This document shows positions 1-5,140 of a stretch of 6,090 nt of DNA, one piece after another; position 1 is the stretch's first letter, and every line of letters begins with the position of its first letter. The notes below the pieces were generated by a model. That model made no database searches and had not been told where the DNA came from. It worked only from the letters and a program-made list of their open reading frames with translations. Made by a program: the position numbers and the translations under genes. This DNA comes from Balneolaceae bacterium (GTDB lineage: Bacteria; Bacteroidota; Rhodothermia; Balneolales; Balneolaceae), in assembly GCA_003555185.1 (NCBI GenBank), contig PWFZ01000223.1, positions 1 to 6,090 of the forward strand. Direction: 5' to 3'.

Positions 1-390
1 ACAAATCCCAAGTTTAAGACAATGGAAGAGGAGATCTTTGGACCTGTTCTTACTATCTATGTGTATGAAGATGATAAGTTCGAAGAGACACTCGATATTT
101 GTGATAACACATCACCGTTTGCACTGACCGGATGTATCTGGGCACGTGATCGATATGCGCTAAAACAGATGCAGGATCGCTTGCGTCAAAGCGCCGGTAA
201 CTTTTACCTGAATGACAAGCCATCAGGTGCTGTGGTAAATCAGCAGCCATTCGGCGGAGCCCGCAAATCAGGCACCAACGATAAAGCGGGAAGTATTGCT
301 AATCTCTATCGCTGGGTCTCCATGCGAACGATGAAGGAAACATACTCCGCACCACTTGCCTGGGAATACCCTTACATGGGTGAAGAGTAA
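1..390 (+). CDS. pruA: L-glutamate gamma-semialdehyde (1-pyrroline-5-carboxylate) dehydrogenase, C-terminal part
   Basis: This is the 3' end of an aldehyde dehydrogenase gene that starts upstream of the window; the frame is open from base 1 and 129 codons precede the TAA stop. The ALDH4 family oxidises glutamate semialdehyde to glutamate with NAD+, the second step of proline breakdown in the cytoplasm. In the visible fragment, EEIFGPVL (residues 10-17) is the ALDH motif whose second Glu contacts the NAD ribose. GNFYLNDKPSG (66-76) and PFGGARKSGTNDKAG (83-97) are the P5C-dehydrogenase signature around the substrate and NAD sites, and the ending AWEYPYM is typical of the single-domain ALDH4A1-type enzyme. 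Family members are about 540 residues, so the Rossmann core and catalytic Cys lie outside the window. An ATG at 22 is internal, not the start. The gene is followed at once by a family A repeat and an intrinsic terminator, so it ends its transcription unit. Confidence 0.93.
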   Translation, partial: TNPKFKTMEEEIFGPVLTIYVYEDDKFEETLDICDNTSPFALTGCIWARDRYALKQMQDRLRQSAGNFYLNDKPSGAVVNQQPFGGARKSGTNDKAGSIANLYRWVSMRTMKETYSAPLAWEYPYMGEE

Positions 391-393
391 AAC

Positions 394-450
394 CGACCTG
401 ACAGCGTTCACGTGTTTTTCGTGATCCTGTCAGCGTCTGACTTTAGCAGA
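394..450 (+). repeat. Family A hairpin repeat, copy A1
   Basis: This element begins 4 nt after the pruA stop. CTGACAG (399-405 region) pairs with CTGTCAG further on, and inside it TCACG pairs with CGTGA around a T-rich loop. The tail GTCTGACTTTAGCAG contains a small TCTG/CAGA stem. Bases 394-449 are identical to 1283-1338 (copy A2). It lies between the pruA stop and the pruA terminator, so it is transcribed as part of the pruA 3' untranslated region. The T run is in the loop rather than after the stem, so it is not itself a classical terminator. Confidence 0.85.
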
Positions 451-456
451 TATTCC

Positions 457-486
457 AAAAGCCTCGCAGTAATGCGGGGCTTTTTT
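457..486 (+). terminator. Rho-independent terminator of pruA
   Basis: AAAAGCCTCGCA pairs with TGCGGGGCTTTT across a GTAA tetraloop, with one G-T wobble, and is followed by a run of six T. It is a standard intrinsic terminator on the + strand, about 65 nt after the pruA stop. The flanking A and T tracts could also allow some activity in the other direction. Confidence 0.88.
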
Positions 487-521
487 ATTTGAATCAGAAA
501 AGTATCATCACCAACAGACGA

Positions 522-554
522 TTGGCCAATTTTTTATGACTATTTGTATCTTTG
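522..554 (+). promoter_or_regulatory. Bacteroidota-type promoter of the toxin-antitoxin operon
   Basis: TATCTTTG at 547-554 is an exact match to the Bacteroidota -7 consensus TAnnTTTG. A TTG at 522-524 lies 22 nt upstream, within the range reported for the -33 element. The antitoxin ATG follows 33 nt after the -7 box, leaving a short leader with a strong ribosome binding site. TTGGCCAA (522-529), which includes the -33 TTG, is itself palindromic. The call rests on consensus match and position only. Confidence 0.65.
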
Positions 555-570
555 TAAGATATCCTACAAA
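551..570. promoter_or_regulatory. Candidate operator for antitoxin autoregulation (20-bp palindrome)
   Basis: TTTGTAAGATATCCTACAAA is a palindrome with nine of ten base pairs matched (only 557/564 mismatch). It overlaps the TTTG of the -7 promoter element and ends 5 nt before the ribosome binding site. Ribbon-helix-helix antitoxins bind inverted repeats over their own promoters, alone or with toxin, so this is the natural operator candidate. Binding is inferred. Confidence 0.6.
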
Positions 571-575
571 ACTAC

Positions 576-581
576 AGGAGG
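576..581 (+). promoter_or_regulatory. Strong Shine-Dalgarno of the antitoxin gene
   Basis: AGGAGG lies 6 nt before the ATG at 588. This spacing favours 588 over the in-frame ATG at 597, which would be 15 nt away. It stands out because the other genes in this window lack a recognisable Shine-Dalgarno. Confidence 0.8.
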
Positions 582-587
582 TTTTAT

Positions 588-821
588 ATGAGTGTAATGA
601 GTATTAGAGTTGATGATGATAAAAAAAGAAAGTTGAAGGCAATTGCGTCAATACAAGGAAAATCGATGAGCAGTATCATCGAAGACCTAATCGATGATTA
701 CATAACTGAATTCTACAATAGGAATGAAGAGAACGAAGAGCTGAAGACGATAATGAAAGTTTCTGAACCTTCATTCAATGAATGGGATAACGACGAGGAT
801 GACGTTTATGATAACCTATAA
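588..821 (+). CDS. Ribbon-helix-helix (CopG-type) antitoxin of a MazF/PemK system
   Basis: A 77-residue antitoxin expected to dimerise, bind its own operator and neutralise the adjacent MazF/PemK-type endoribonuclease. Residues 2-8 (SVMSIRV) form the DNA-contacting beta strand. Residues 9-23, rich in Lys and Arg, form helix A, and after the GKSMSS turn residues 27-42 form helix B; this is the classic ribbon-helix-helix fold. Residues 58-77 are strongly acidic and aromatic (EWDNDEDDVYDNL), the kind of C-terminal tail that wraps the toxin. The start at 588 is fixed by the AGGAGG 6 nt upstream. The toxin frame starts at 808, overlapping by 14 nt, which implies translational coupling. A Bacteroidota-type promoter and an overlapping palindrome precede it. 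The antitoxin frame is intact although the toxin frame is broken. The sub-family name is not certain. Confidence 0.88.
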   Translation: MSVMSIRVDDDKKRKLKAIASIQGKSMSSIIEDLIDDYITEFYNRNEENEELKTIMKVSEPSFNEWDNDEDDVYDNL

Positions 822-1160
822 AAAATGGGATATCATATTAGTGCCGTTTCCTATTACTAAAAAAAATCTGTCAAGAAGCGACCAGCATTAGTTATTTCGC
901 CAACAAAATATAATGCAGGCCCAGATTTGATAATTATGTTTATCACAAGTAATCTTTCCTCATTTGGAAAACCCGGGGATCATAGAATTGTAGAATGGAA
1001 TAAAAGCGGACTTCCAAAACCTTCAATGTTGAGAATGAAATTTGCCACGATTGAAAAATCCATTGTAATAAAGACATTAGGGATGGTCCTAAAAACAGAT
1101 CAGCTTGAAGTAAACAATAAGCTGGCTGAGTTTTTTGGATTGGATCCAATGGATAGATAA
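808..1160 (+). pseudogene. MazF/PemK-family endoribonuclease toxin, frameshifted at an A8 tract
   Basis: MazF/PemK toxins are small mRNA-cleaving ribonucleases. The frame from ATG 808 reads MITYKKWDIILVPFPITKK, the family's first strand and the PFP loop, but ends at a TAG at 889 after 27 codons. The -1 frame, open from 861, continues the same protein: KKRPALVISPTKYN, then FITSNL, then the C-terminal GLPKPSMLRMKFATI block, to a TAA at 1158-1160. The two halves join at an A8 run (859-866). One more A would restore a continuous protein of about 117 residues with normal family spacing between PFP and KKRP. This could be a true inactivating deletion, a sequencing error in a homopolymer, or slippage on the A tract giving some full-length toxin. 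The downstream half has no convincing start of its own (only a TTG at 927). It overlaps the antitoxin stop by 14 nt. Confidence 0.85.
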
Positions 1161-1184
1161 ATAGCTCCACCCTTTTCTGAAAAC

Positions 1185-1198
1185 CGAGAAATTTCTCG
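1185..1198. other. 14-bp perfect palindrome after the toxin gene
   Basis: CGAGAAATTTCTCG is a perfect palindrome 24 nt after the toxin stop. There is no T tract after it on either strand, so a standard terminator is unlikely. It could be a protein binding site or a minor hairpin. No other feature is visible in 1161-1229. Confidence 0.4.
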
Positions 1199-1229
1199 CG
1201 CCATAATTAATATAAATAGCCACTCAACG

Positions 1230-1276
1230 CTGACAGATCAGCCGGCTGGCGGACACGGTCTGGTAGGTTCTGTCAT
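1230..1276 (+). repeat. GC-rich inverted repeat with CTGACAG-like arms
   Basis: TGACAGA (1231-1237) pairs with TCTGTCA (1269-1275). The segment between is GC-rich and contains the perfect palindrome CAGCCGGCTG (1239-1248). The arms carry the same TGACAG/CTGTCA word as the family A repeat that starts 7 nt later, so this may be a diverged relative. There is no coding evidence. Confidence 0.4.
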
Positions 1277-1282
1277 GTTGAA

Positions 1283-1338
1283 CGACCTGACAGCGTTCAC
1301 GTGTTTTTCGTGATCCTGTCAGCGTCTGACTTTAGCAG
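1283..1338 (+). repeat. Family A hairpin repeat, copy A2
   Basis: All 56 bases match 394-449 (A1), in the same orientation and 889 bp away. It has the same outer CTGACAG/CTGTCAG stem and inner TCACG/CGTGA stem. It is followed by TTACGAGTCGTAA (1341-1353), a small perfect inverted repeat that bridges into element B1. Together A1 and A2 bracket the toxin-antitoxin operon as direct repeats. Confidence 0.85.
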
Positions 1339-1351
1339 GATTACGAGTCGT

Positions 1352-1453
1352 AACAGACATGGTATTTCTATTTCCTAAAACTCCACGCACCGGCTCCAAA
1401 CATCCACAAGAATGAACCAAGATCAATTTTTGAACAGAAATACCATGTCTGTT
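1352..1453. repeat. Family B inverted-repeat element, copy B1
   Basis: AACAGACATGGTATTTCT (1352-1369) pairs perfectly over 18 bp with 1436-1453. The loop (1370-1435) is 66 nt, exactly as in copies B2 and B3. The loop starts ATTTCCT and ends with a mini-hairpin, GATCAA-TTT-TTGAAC (1421-1435, five of six pairs), just inside the right arm. The right arm ends 3 nt before the stop of the membrane-protein gene on the other strand. B1 has the longest arms and the most diverged loop of the three copies. Confidence 0.85.
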
Positions 1454-1456
1454 CTG

Positions 1457-1894
1457 TCACCCATCAACACGCTTCTCAGCTAGCCAGCTGAAGAGTGTAA
1501 AGAGCACAAACAGAATTATTGCTAAGGAATTGGCAATAGCAAAGACCTCAACGGAATCAAAATGACGTCCTCCAATCGAAAGAGTTCCGGATGGTAGTAA
1601 TGAATCTGAAATGGCTCGGAAAGCCGTACTTATAGGAATTAGAAAAACAGCCTTGCTACCAAGCTGACATGACCGGTAGATCACCTCAGGGATATGTTCA
1701 GCCTGAACTGCAGAAATACCGAATGAAAGGGAAAATCCAATGGTAAACGTGATCAGATGAATAACTGCCCACATCTGCAGTATGTCGGTCCCGGACACAA
1801 ACCACATCAGTGAAAACCAAAAGATCGTGGCGTTTATCAACCCAAGAAAAGCAGCGGTAATTAAAAAGCGCGATTTGTATTTAAGGGCGGTCAA
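1457..1894 (-). CDS. Small multi-pass membrane protein of unknown function
   Basis: I do not recognise this protein. About 145 residues, strongly hydrophobic, with likely membrane segments near residues 9-32, 38-62, 81-100 (weaker, interrupted by Arg and Asp) and 113-138. Between them lies a polar loop (QAEHIPEVIYRSCQLGSK, 64-81), and the C-terminus is charged (AEKRVDG). The start is uncertain. The call uses a TTG at 1894 giving MTALKYKSRFL, but there is no Shine-Dalgarno before it. The frame is open back to a stop at 1931-1933 without an ATG, and the first ATG in frame is codon 30, inside the first membrane segment. A shortened 5' end is possible. It stands alone on the minus strand. The large metalloprotease upstream on the same strand is separated by 522 bp and a terminator, so it needs its own promoter, which I could not identify in 1895-2018. 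Both sides are flanked by family A and B repeats. Confidence 0.62.
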   Translation of the reverse strand: MTALKYKSRFLITAAFLGLINATIFWFSLMWFVSGTDILQMWAVIHLITFTIGFSLSFGISAVQAEHIPEVIYRSCQLGSKAVFLIPISTAFRAISDSLLPSGTLSIGGRHFDSVEVFAIANSLAIILFVLFTLFSWLAEKRVDG

Positions 1895-2014
1895 AGTGTG
1901 GGGAAATTTCGGTTCAAGGCTTATGGTGTTTTATTAACCGCATAAAAAGTTGCAGCAATAATTCGGAAACAGTTGATTCAGCCGTTGCCTAAGAGGAGTG
2001 CAATATAACATTAT

Positions 2015-2051
2015 AAAAAAGCCTGTCAGAGCTAAAAGATCTGACAGGCTT
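2015..2051 (-). terminator. Intrinsic terminator for the metalloprotease transcript
   Basis: Read on the minus strand, AAGCCTGTCAGA (2051-2040) pairs perfectly over 12 bp with TCTGACAGGCTT (2030-2019) around a 9-nt loop, followed by a T run (2020-2015). That is a full rho-independent terminator for transcription coming from the metalloprotease gene, about 365 nt after its stop. Its stem contains the same CTGACAG/CTGTCAG word as the family A repeats. It would shield the membrane-protein gene downstream from read-through. Confidence 0.8.
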
Positions 2052-2058
2052 GATAATG

Positions 2059-2154
2059 AGACATGGTATTTCTATTTCCTGATTGAATGTGCATGAACAC
2101 TAACATGTCAATAGCTCGAGTTAAGTTCGATATTCAAACAGAAATACCATGTCT
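2059..2154. repeat. Family B inverted-repeat element, copy B2
   Basis: AGACATGGTATTTCT (2059-2073) pairs perfectly over 15 bp with 2140-2154, with a 66-nt loop. The loop starts ATTTCCTGA. Its second half (CAATAGCTC..., 2109-2139) closely matches B3 without gaps, and it ends with the mini-hairpin GTTCGA-TAT-TCAAAC (2125-2139, five of six pairs). It begins 7 nt after the terminator stem. Confidence 0.85.
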
Positions 2155-2176
2155 TAATCTACAACTAAAATCAAAA

Positions 2177-2224
2177 GACCTGACAGCGTAAGAACGGAGT
2201 GAGTTCCTGTCAGCGTCTGACTTA
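2177..2224 (+). repeat. Family A hairpin repeat, copy A3
   Basis: It keeps the outer frame GACCTGACAGCG ... CCTGTCAGCGTCTGACTT of A1 and A2. The inner part is replaced: GAAC (2192-2195) pairs with GTTC (2203-2206). The inner stem therefore differs in sequence but remains a stem. The TTTAGCAG tail is lost, reading TTAAGTAT instead. Confidence 0.8.
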
Positions 2225-2237
2225 AGTATAAACAAAA

Positions 2238-2297
2238 GACCTGACAGAGTGGCTCCACGTTTTTCGGAGCCTCCTGTAAGAGTCTGACTTTAGCAGA
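2238..2297 (+). repeat. Family A hairpin repeat, copy A4
   Basis: It starts GACCTGACAG and ends GTCTGACTTTAGCAGA like A1. The inner stem is GGCTCC (2251-2256) with GGAGCC (2266-2271), longer and of different sequence from A1-A3. The outer partner reads CTGTAAG instead of CTGTCAG, so the outer stem is weakened while the inner one is strengthened. A palindrome GAAGATCTTC (2296-2305) joins it to B3. Confidence 0.8.
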
Positions 2298-2315
2298 AGA
2301 TCTTCTTCAAATCAG

Positions 2316-2407
2316 ATGGTATTTCTATTTCCTGAATCACTATGCACAAGAAAAAACCAACCAATAGCTGAGTTTAAGTTCGATACTCGAACAGAAATAC
2401 CATGTCT
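2316..2407. repeat. Family B inverted-repeat element, copy B3
   Basis: ATGGTATTTCT (2316-2326) pairs perfectly over 11 bp with 2393-2403. The outer arm is degraded on the left (CAG in place of AGAC) but kept on the right (CATGTCT). The loop is again 66 nt and ends with the perfect mini-hairpin GTTCGA-TAC-TCGAAC (2378-2392). The right edge lies 9 nt from the metalloprotease stop codon, so the element is transcribed in that gene's 3' untranslated region. Confidence 0.83.
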
Positions 2408-2416
2408 TTTTCGTGT

Positions 2417-4867
2417 CTAAATCAACTCATTCAAACGCTTCAGCACGTATTCAAAATGCGTATTGGTATAACGATCATCGGTGCCATAAAGTGCACTTTC
2501 TACTTCTGAGTGAAGCTGTCGCAACTGCTCTAGTACAAGTGGTCTGATGTCTGATTGCTGTACGTGAAAATCTGTTCGAAGATCTTTAAACCCAATATCA
2601 GGCCGGTAATCGGCTGGAGGATTGGAGGCTTCCGCTGATGCTTCCGTCAGCAGATATTCCATGCGGTCTAGATAGGCACGCTGTAAATTCCGGCGATAGG
2701 TATCTACGCGATACCCTCCGTTAATCTCCTTCCAGATACTTCCTTGCAAATCATCCAGCATTTCTGCGGGGCCATAGGTTTCATCACCCAGCATCGCATG
2801 ATTCTCCACCAACCTTTCGAGCCGATGAGGAGATAACAAACTATTCAGTCCCGTTGTTTGATACCATCTAACCCGCTCTACGGTGCCCACATGCTCAAAC
2901 GTTCGCAGCAGATCTGCATTCAGTAACCATTCCGGAGTGGCGAAAAGATGCTCATCCAAAAATGCCATCGACCGCTGCTGATCCTCTTTTGTCAAAGCCG
3001 TATAAACAGGGCCTTCCTGTCCGTGAGTTTTATGCTCTTCGCTGGAACCGCCAATCGCAGTAATCACGCGTTCGGTCATCCGCCCCCAGTGAACATACAT
3101 CTGCATGTAGCGCATCATCACTTCTTCGTACGTATCTCCTTCAACGCCCATCCAGTCCATCAGGCTCGGAACCACACGATGCAGGTTTTTCATGCCCAGT
3201 TCGCTTGCGCGTACCCAATCACTACCGATAGATTCTGTAGTTTGAGTGGGATCAAAATCACTGCGGCCGTATCCAAACTGCATGGCGGGATTATCGGCAC
3301 GCTCTAGTATCCATTCGTTCAATAGCTCACGCTCCTGCTCCGCTGTGTCGAACTGCGGCAGATAAGAATAAGCCCATTTTACTGACCAGATATCATACTC
3401 ACCCACACTTCTGTGAACTTTCACATCGCCATCCTCAGGCTGTGCCACGTAATTAAACCGTGTCCGTCCAACCACGGAGGAGGAATTTCCATATTTGTTT
3501 GTGAATTCCGGATCGCGAAGATCATCAATGGAATAGGCGGTGTTTCCCCTCTGATTATGCGGATATCCAAGAGCATGTGCCAGCTCGTGGGAAATCACAT
3601 ACTGCAGGTACTGTCCCATCTCCTCCGTTGAAAGATGTGGTTTTTGAATTTCCTGGTTTCTGGGCCCGGTCTGACTCATCGACCACCAGTGCAGACGCTT
3701 CATTACATTGTGATGCATATTCATGTGCGCACGGATTGTTTCACCCGATCGCGGATCAATCACATCCGGACCTGCATTTGCCGAATGCACCGGAGATGTC
3801 AGATATCGGATCACCGAATAACGGGCATCCATCAGGCTAAAATCAGGATCATCTTCAGGTGCCATTTCTGCACGGATCGCATTTTTAAAACCGGCTTCTT
3901 CAAACGCTACATTCCATTCGTTAATCCCTTCAATAAAGTAAGGTCTCCACTCTTCGGGCGTGGCCGGATCAATATAAAATACAATCGGCTTCTTGGGCTC
4001 AACCAGCTCTCCACGCTCGTAAGCGTCCTTATCGGACGGCTCAAGCCGAAAACGGGTCACATACCTTTTCATTTCACTGAACTGTGCATCACTGCTGTAA
4101 TCCGTTTGTGATATGCTGATCATAGCAACCCGCTCATCAAACAGACGCGGACGCATGGGTTCTTTTGGCAATAATATCATGCTATGATTTACTTCCAGAG
4201 AAATGGCTCCGGTTCGCTGTTGAGACGGAGGATTATCAGCGTTGTAAGTTAATACTGTCCGTATTTCTACATTCTCGGGAAAGCTTTTTGCGAACTCCAT
4301 GTACGAGCGATCGCGGTCCAGATTTCTCACATTATACTGCTGGCGATGTCGGTTTTGCAGGCCAAAAGTACGAACATCATTTAAGTACAAATCACTGACA
4401 TCAATCACTACCGATCCGTCTCTCTCCTCCACAATGTTGAATGCCTGAATAATAGCAGGAAAATTTGAGTTTTGAACCGCCTGATACACCGGCAAGTTTT
4501 CGTCAGCCGTGTTGTCGTAGGAGACTCCTCTCAAATAAATGCTTCCTCCTTTTCTTTCCCACTGCACCATTTGTTGCGGAGCTAAACGATCACCACCCCA
4601 TCCTAATCCCTGTGCCGTTTTTGCAATACGGCTCATAATGATCATATCCCGCCCCAATAAAGAGTCAGGAATTTCGTAAAAGAGTTTATCATCGGTTTGA
4701 TGAATCGTGAACAGGCCTTCTGCTGATTCAGCATTTGCCGGTACGGTTTGATTGGATGCAGATCGATTATTTTCTGCCGTTGGCGCTGTCGTCTGACAGG
4801 CCGTGGAAACGATCAAAAATAGTGAAAGAACAGGAATTAGATATCGAATGGTAGACAATGGTTTCAT
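2417..4867 (-). CDS. Zinc-dependent metalloprotease lipoprotein (DUF5118/DUF5117/DUF4953 type)
   Basis: An 816-residue exported protein expected to be a zinc protease at the cell envelope; its substrate is unknown. Residues 1-24 form a lipoprotein signal (basic start, hydrophobic 9-20, then STAC with Cys24, a slightly non-standard lipobox), followed by a polar linker to about residue 48. Residues 51-75 (GLFTIHQ ... YEIPDSLLGRD) match the DUF5118-like start, about 75-275 the DUF5117 region, and from about 290 the DUF4953 catalytic region. The active-site motif is HELAHALGYPHN: zinc ligands His427, His431 and His437, general base Glu428, and the metzincin Gly434. After it, where relatives usually have S-I/V-M-D-Y before RFNYVAQP, this protein has SVVGRT (464-469), so the Met-turn methionine is absent. 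The start ATG at 4867 precedes the signal peptide directly and has no Shine-Dalgarno. The gene stands alone, with a long repeat-filled 3' region to the terminator at 2015-2051. Confidence 0.9.
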   Translation of the reverse strand: MKPLSTIRYLIPVLSLFLIVSTACQTTAPTAENNRSASNQTVPANAESAEGLFTIHQTDDKLFYEIPDSLLGRDMIIMSRIAKTAQGLGWGGDRLAPQQMVQWERKGGSIYLRGVSYDNTADENLPVYQAVQNSNFPAIIQAFNIVEERDGSVVIDVSDLYLNDVRTFGLQNRHRQQYNVRNLDRDRSYMEFAKSFPENVEIRTVLTYNADNPPSQQRTGAISLEVNHSMILLPKEPMRPRLFDERVAMISISQTDYSSDAQFSEMKRYVTRFRLEPSDKDAYERGELVEPKKPIVFYIDPATPEEWRPYFIEGINEWNVAFEEAGFKNAIRAEMAPEDDPDFSLMDARYSVIRYLTSPVHSANAGPDVIDPRSGETIRAHMNMHHNVMKRLHWWSMSQTGPRNQEIQKPHLSTEEMGQYLQYVISHELAHALGYPHNQRGNTAYSIDDLRDPEFTNKYGNSSSVVGRTRFNYVAQPEDGDVKVHRSVGEYDIWSVKWAYSYLPQFDTAEQERELLNEWILERADNPAMQFGYGRSDFDPTQTTESIGSDWVRASELGMKNLHRVVPSLMDWMGVEGDTYEEVMMRYMQMYVHWGRMTERVITAIGGSSEEHKTHGQEGPVYTALTKEDQQRSMAFLDEHLFATPEWLLNADLLRTFEHVGTVERVRWYQTTGLNSLLSPHRLERLVENHAMLGDETYGPAEMLDDLQGSIWKEINGGYRVDTYRRNLQRAYLDRMEYLLTEASAEASNPPADYRPDIGFKDLRTDFHVQQSDIRPLVLEQLRQLHSEVESALYGTDDRYTNTHFEYVLKRLNELI

Positions 4868-4964
4868 AAAGCTGGTAAAGTTTGATTTTAGTGATCCCTT
4901 TAGATAGGCAGAACAGAATTGATTCGCAAAAGGAGTTGCATAATTTTACGTAAAGGAAAAGTAT

Positions 4965-4988
4965 GGCGGGCAGCTTGCCCGCCGCTAC
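4965..4988 (-). repeat. REP-like hairpin with GTAG
   Basis: GGCGGGCA (4965-4972) pairs perfectly with TGCCCGCC (4976-4983) around a 3-nt loop. On the minus strand the hairpin is preceded by GTAG (4988-4985). GTAG just 5' of a palindrome is the hallmark of REP elements mobilised by REP-associated tyrosine transposases. It is much more GC-rich than its surroundings. No such transposase is in the window. Confidence 0.6.
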
Positions 4989-5128
4989 TGATCCATGAGC
5001 CAAATAACCTTTTCGAAACTGAGAGAAATCAGCTGTTATTTCTACACTTTTAAATGATAAAAATCAGGCCATTAGATTGTAATTAATCAAAAATTCACTT
5101 CCCCCACTCTCAAATATCTCCTTCTGTA

Positions 5129-5140
5129 ACATGATCATGT
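5129..5140. promoter_or_regulatory. 12-bp perfect palindrome, candidate operator
   Basis: ACATGATCATGT lies in the divergent intergenic region 131 nt before the lipoprotein ATG. TGTG (5138-5141) followed after 5 nt by CACA (5147-5150) forms a further short inverted repeat across its right edge. Such symmetry is typical of dimeric regulators, but no regulator can be named. Confidence 0.3.

Larger units (their letters stand above)
1895..2416. other. Gene-free repeat cluster between two minus-strand genes
   Basis: No plausible gene is visible on either strand. From right to left, following the metalloprotease transcript, it holds B3, A4, A3, B2 and an intrinsic terminator, listed separately. 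The remaining 1895-2014 should hold the promoter of the membrane-protein gene, but no convincing consensus is seen there. Confidence 0.7.

Noticed and set aside
394..450. Family A copy as the pruA terminator
   Set aside because: The T run is inside the hairpin loop and no T tract follows the stem. A proper terminator is present just downstream at 457-486.
927..1160. Independent small protein starting at TTG 927
   Set aside because: The frame is open upstream to 861 with continuous MazF similarity (KKRPALVISP), so it is the C-terminal part of the frameshifted toxin and not a separate gene.
2059..2154. Target-site duplication (TAAT) around B2 as proof of transposition
   Set aside because: TAAT occurs on both sides but is offset by one base on the left, and B1 and B3 have no matching flanks, so it may be chance.
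394..2407. Integron-like cassette array, with A/B elements as attC sites around a toxin-antitoxin cassette
   Set aside because: Cassette arrays often carry toxin-antitoxin genes, but the elements lack the attC core GTTRRRY/RYYYAAC, family B has a long 66-nt loop instead of an imperfect stem, and genes lie on both strands without the usual cassette layout.
1352..2407. CRISPR array
   Set aside because: Three spaced copies with related ends were considered, but each copy is an inverted pair with a 66-nt loop. Spacing between copies is irregular, there is no direct-repeat/spacer periodicity, and no cas gene is present.
2316..2418. Short + strand frame across B3 beginning ATGGTATTTCTATTTCCT, similar to the starts of B1 and B2
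   Set aside because: All three B arms begin with ATG by chance of the arm sequence. The frames in B1 and B2 stop early and differ, and no ribosome binding site is present.
2948..4398. Several plus-strand open frames opposite the metalloprotease gene
   Set aside because: They are antisense shadows of a clear 816-residue protein with a signal peptide and zinc motif.
4767..5003. Minus-strand 78-codon frame overlapping the start of the metalloprotease gene
   Set aside because: It runs through a REP-like hairpin and overlaps the signal-peptide coding region in another frame, with no protein-like pattern.
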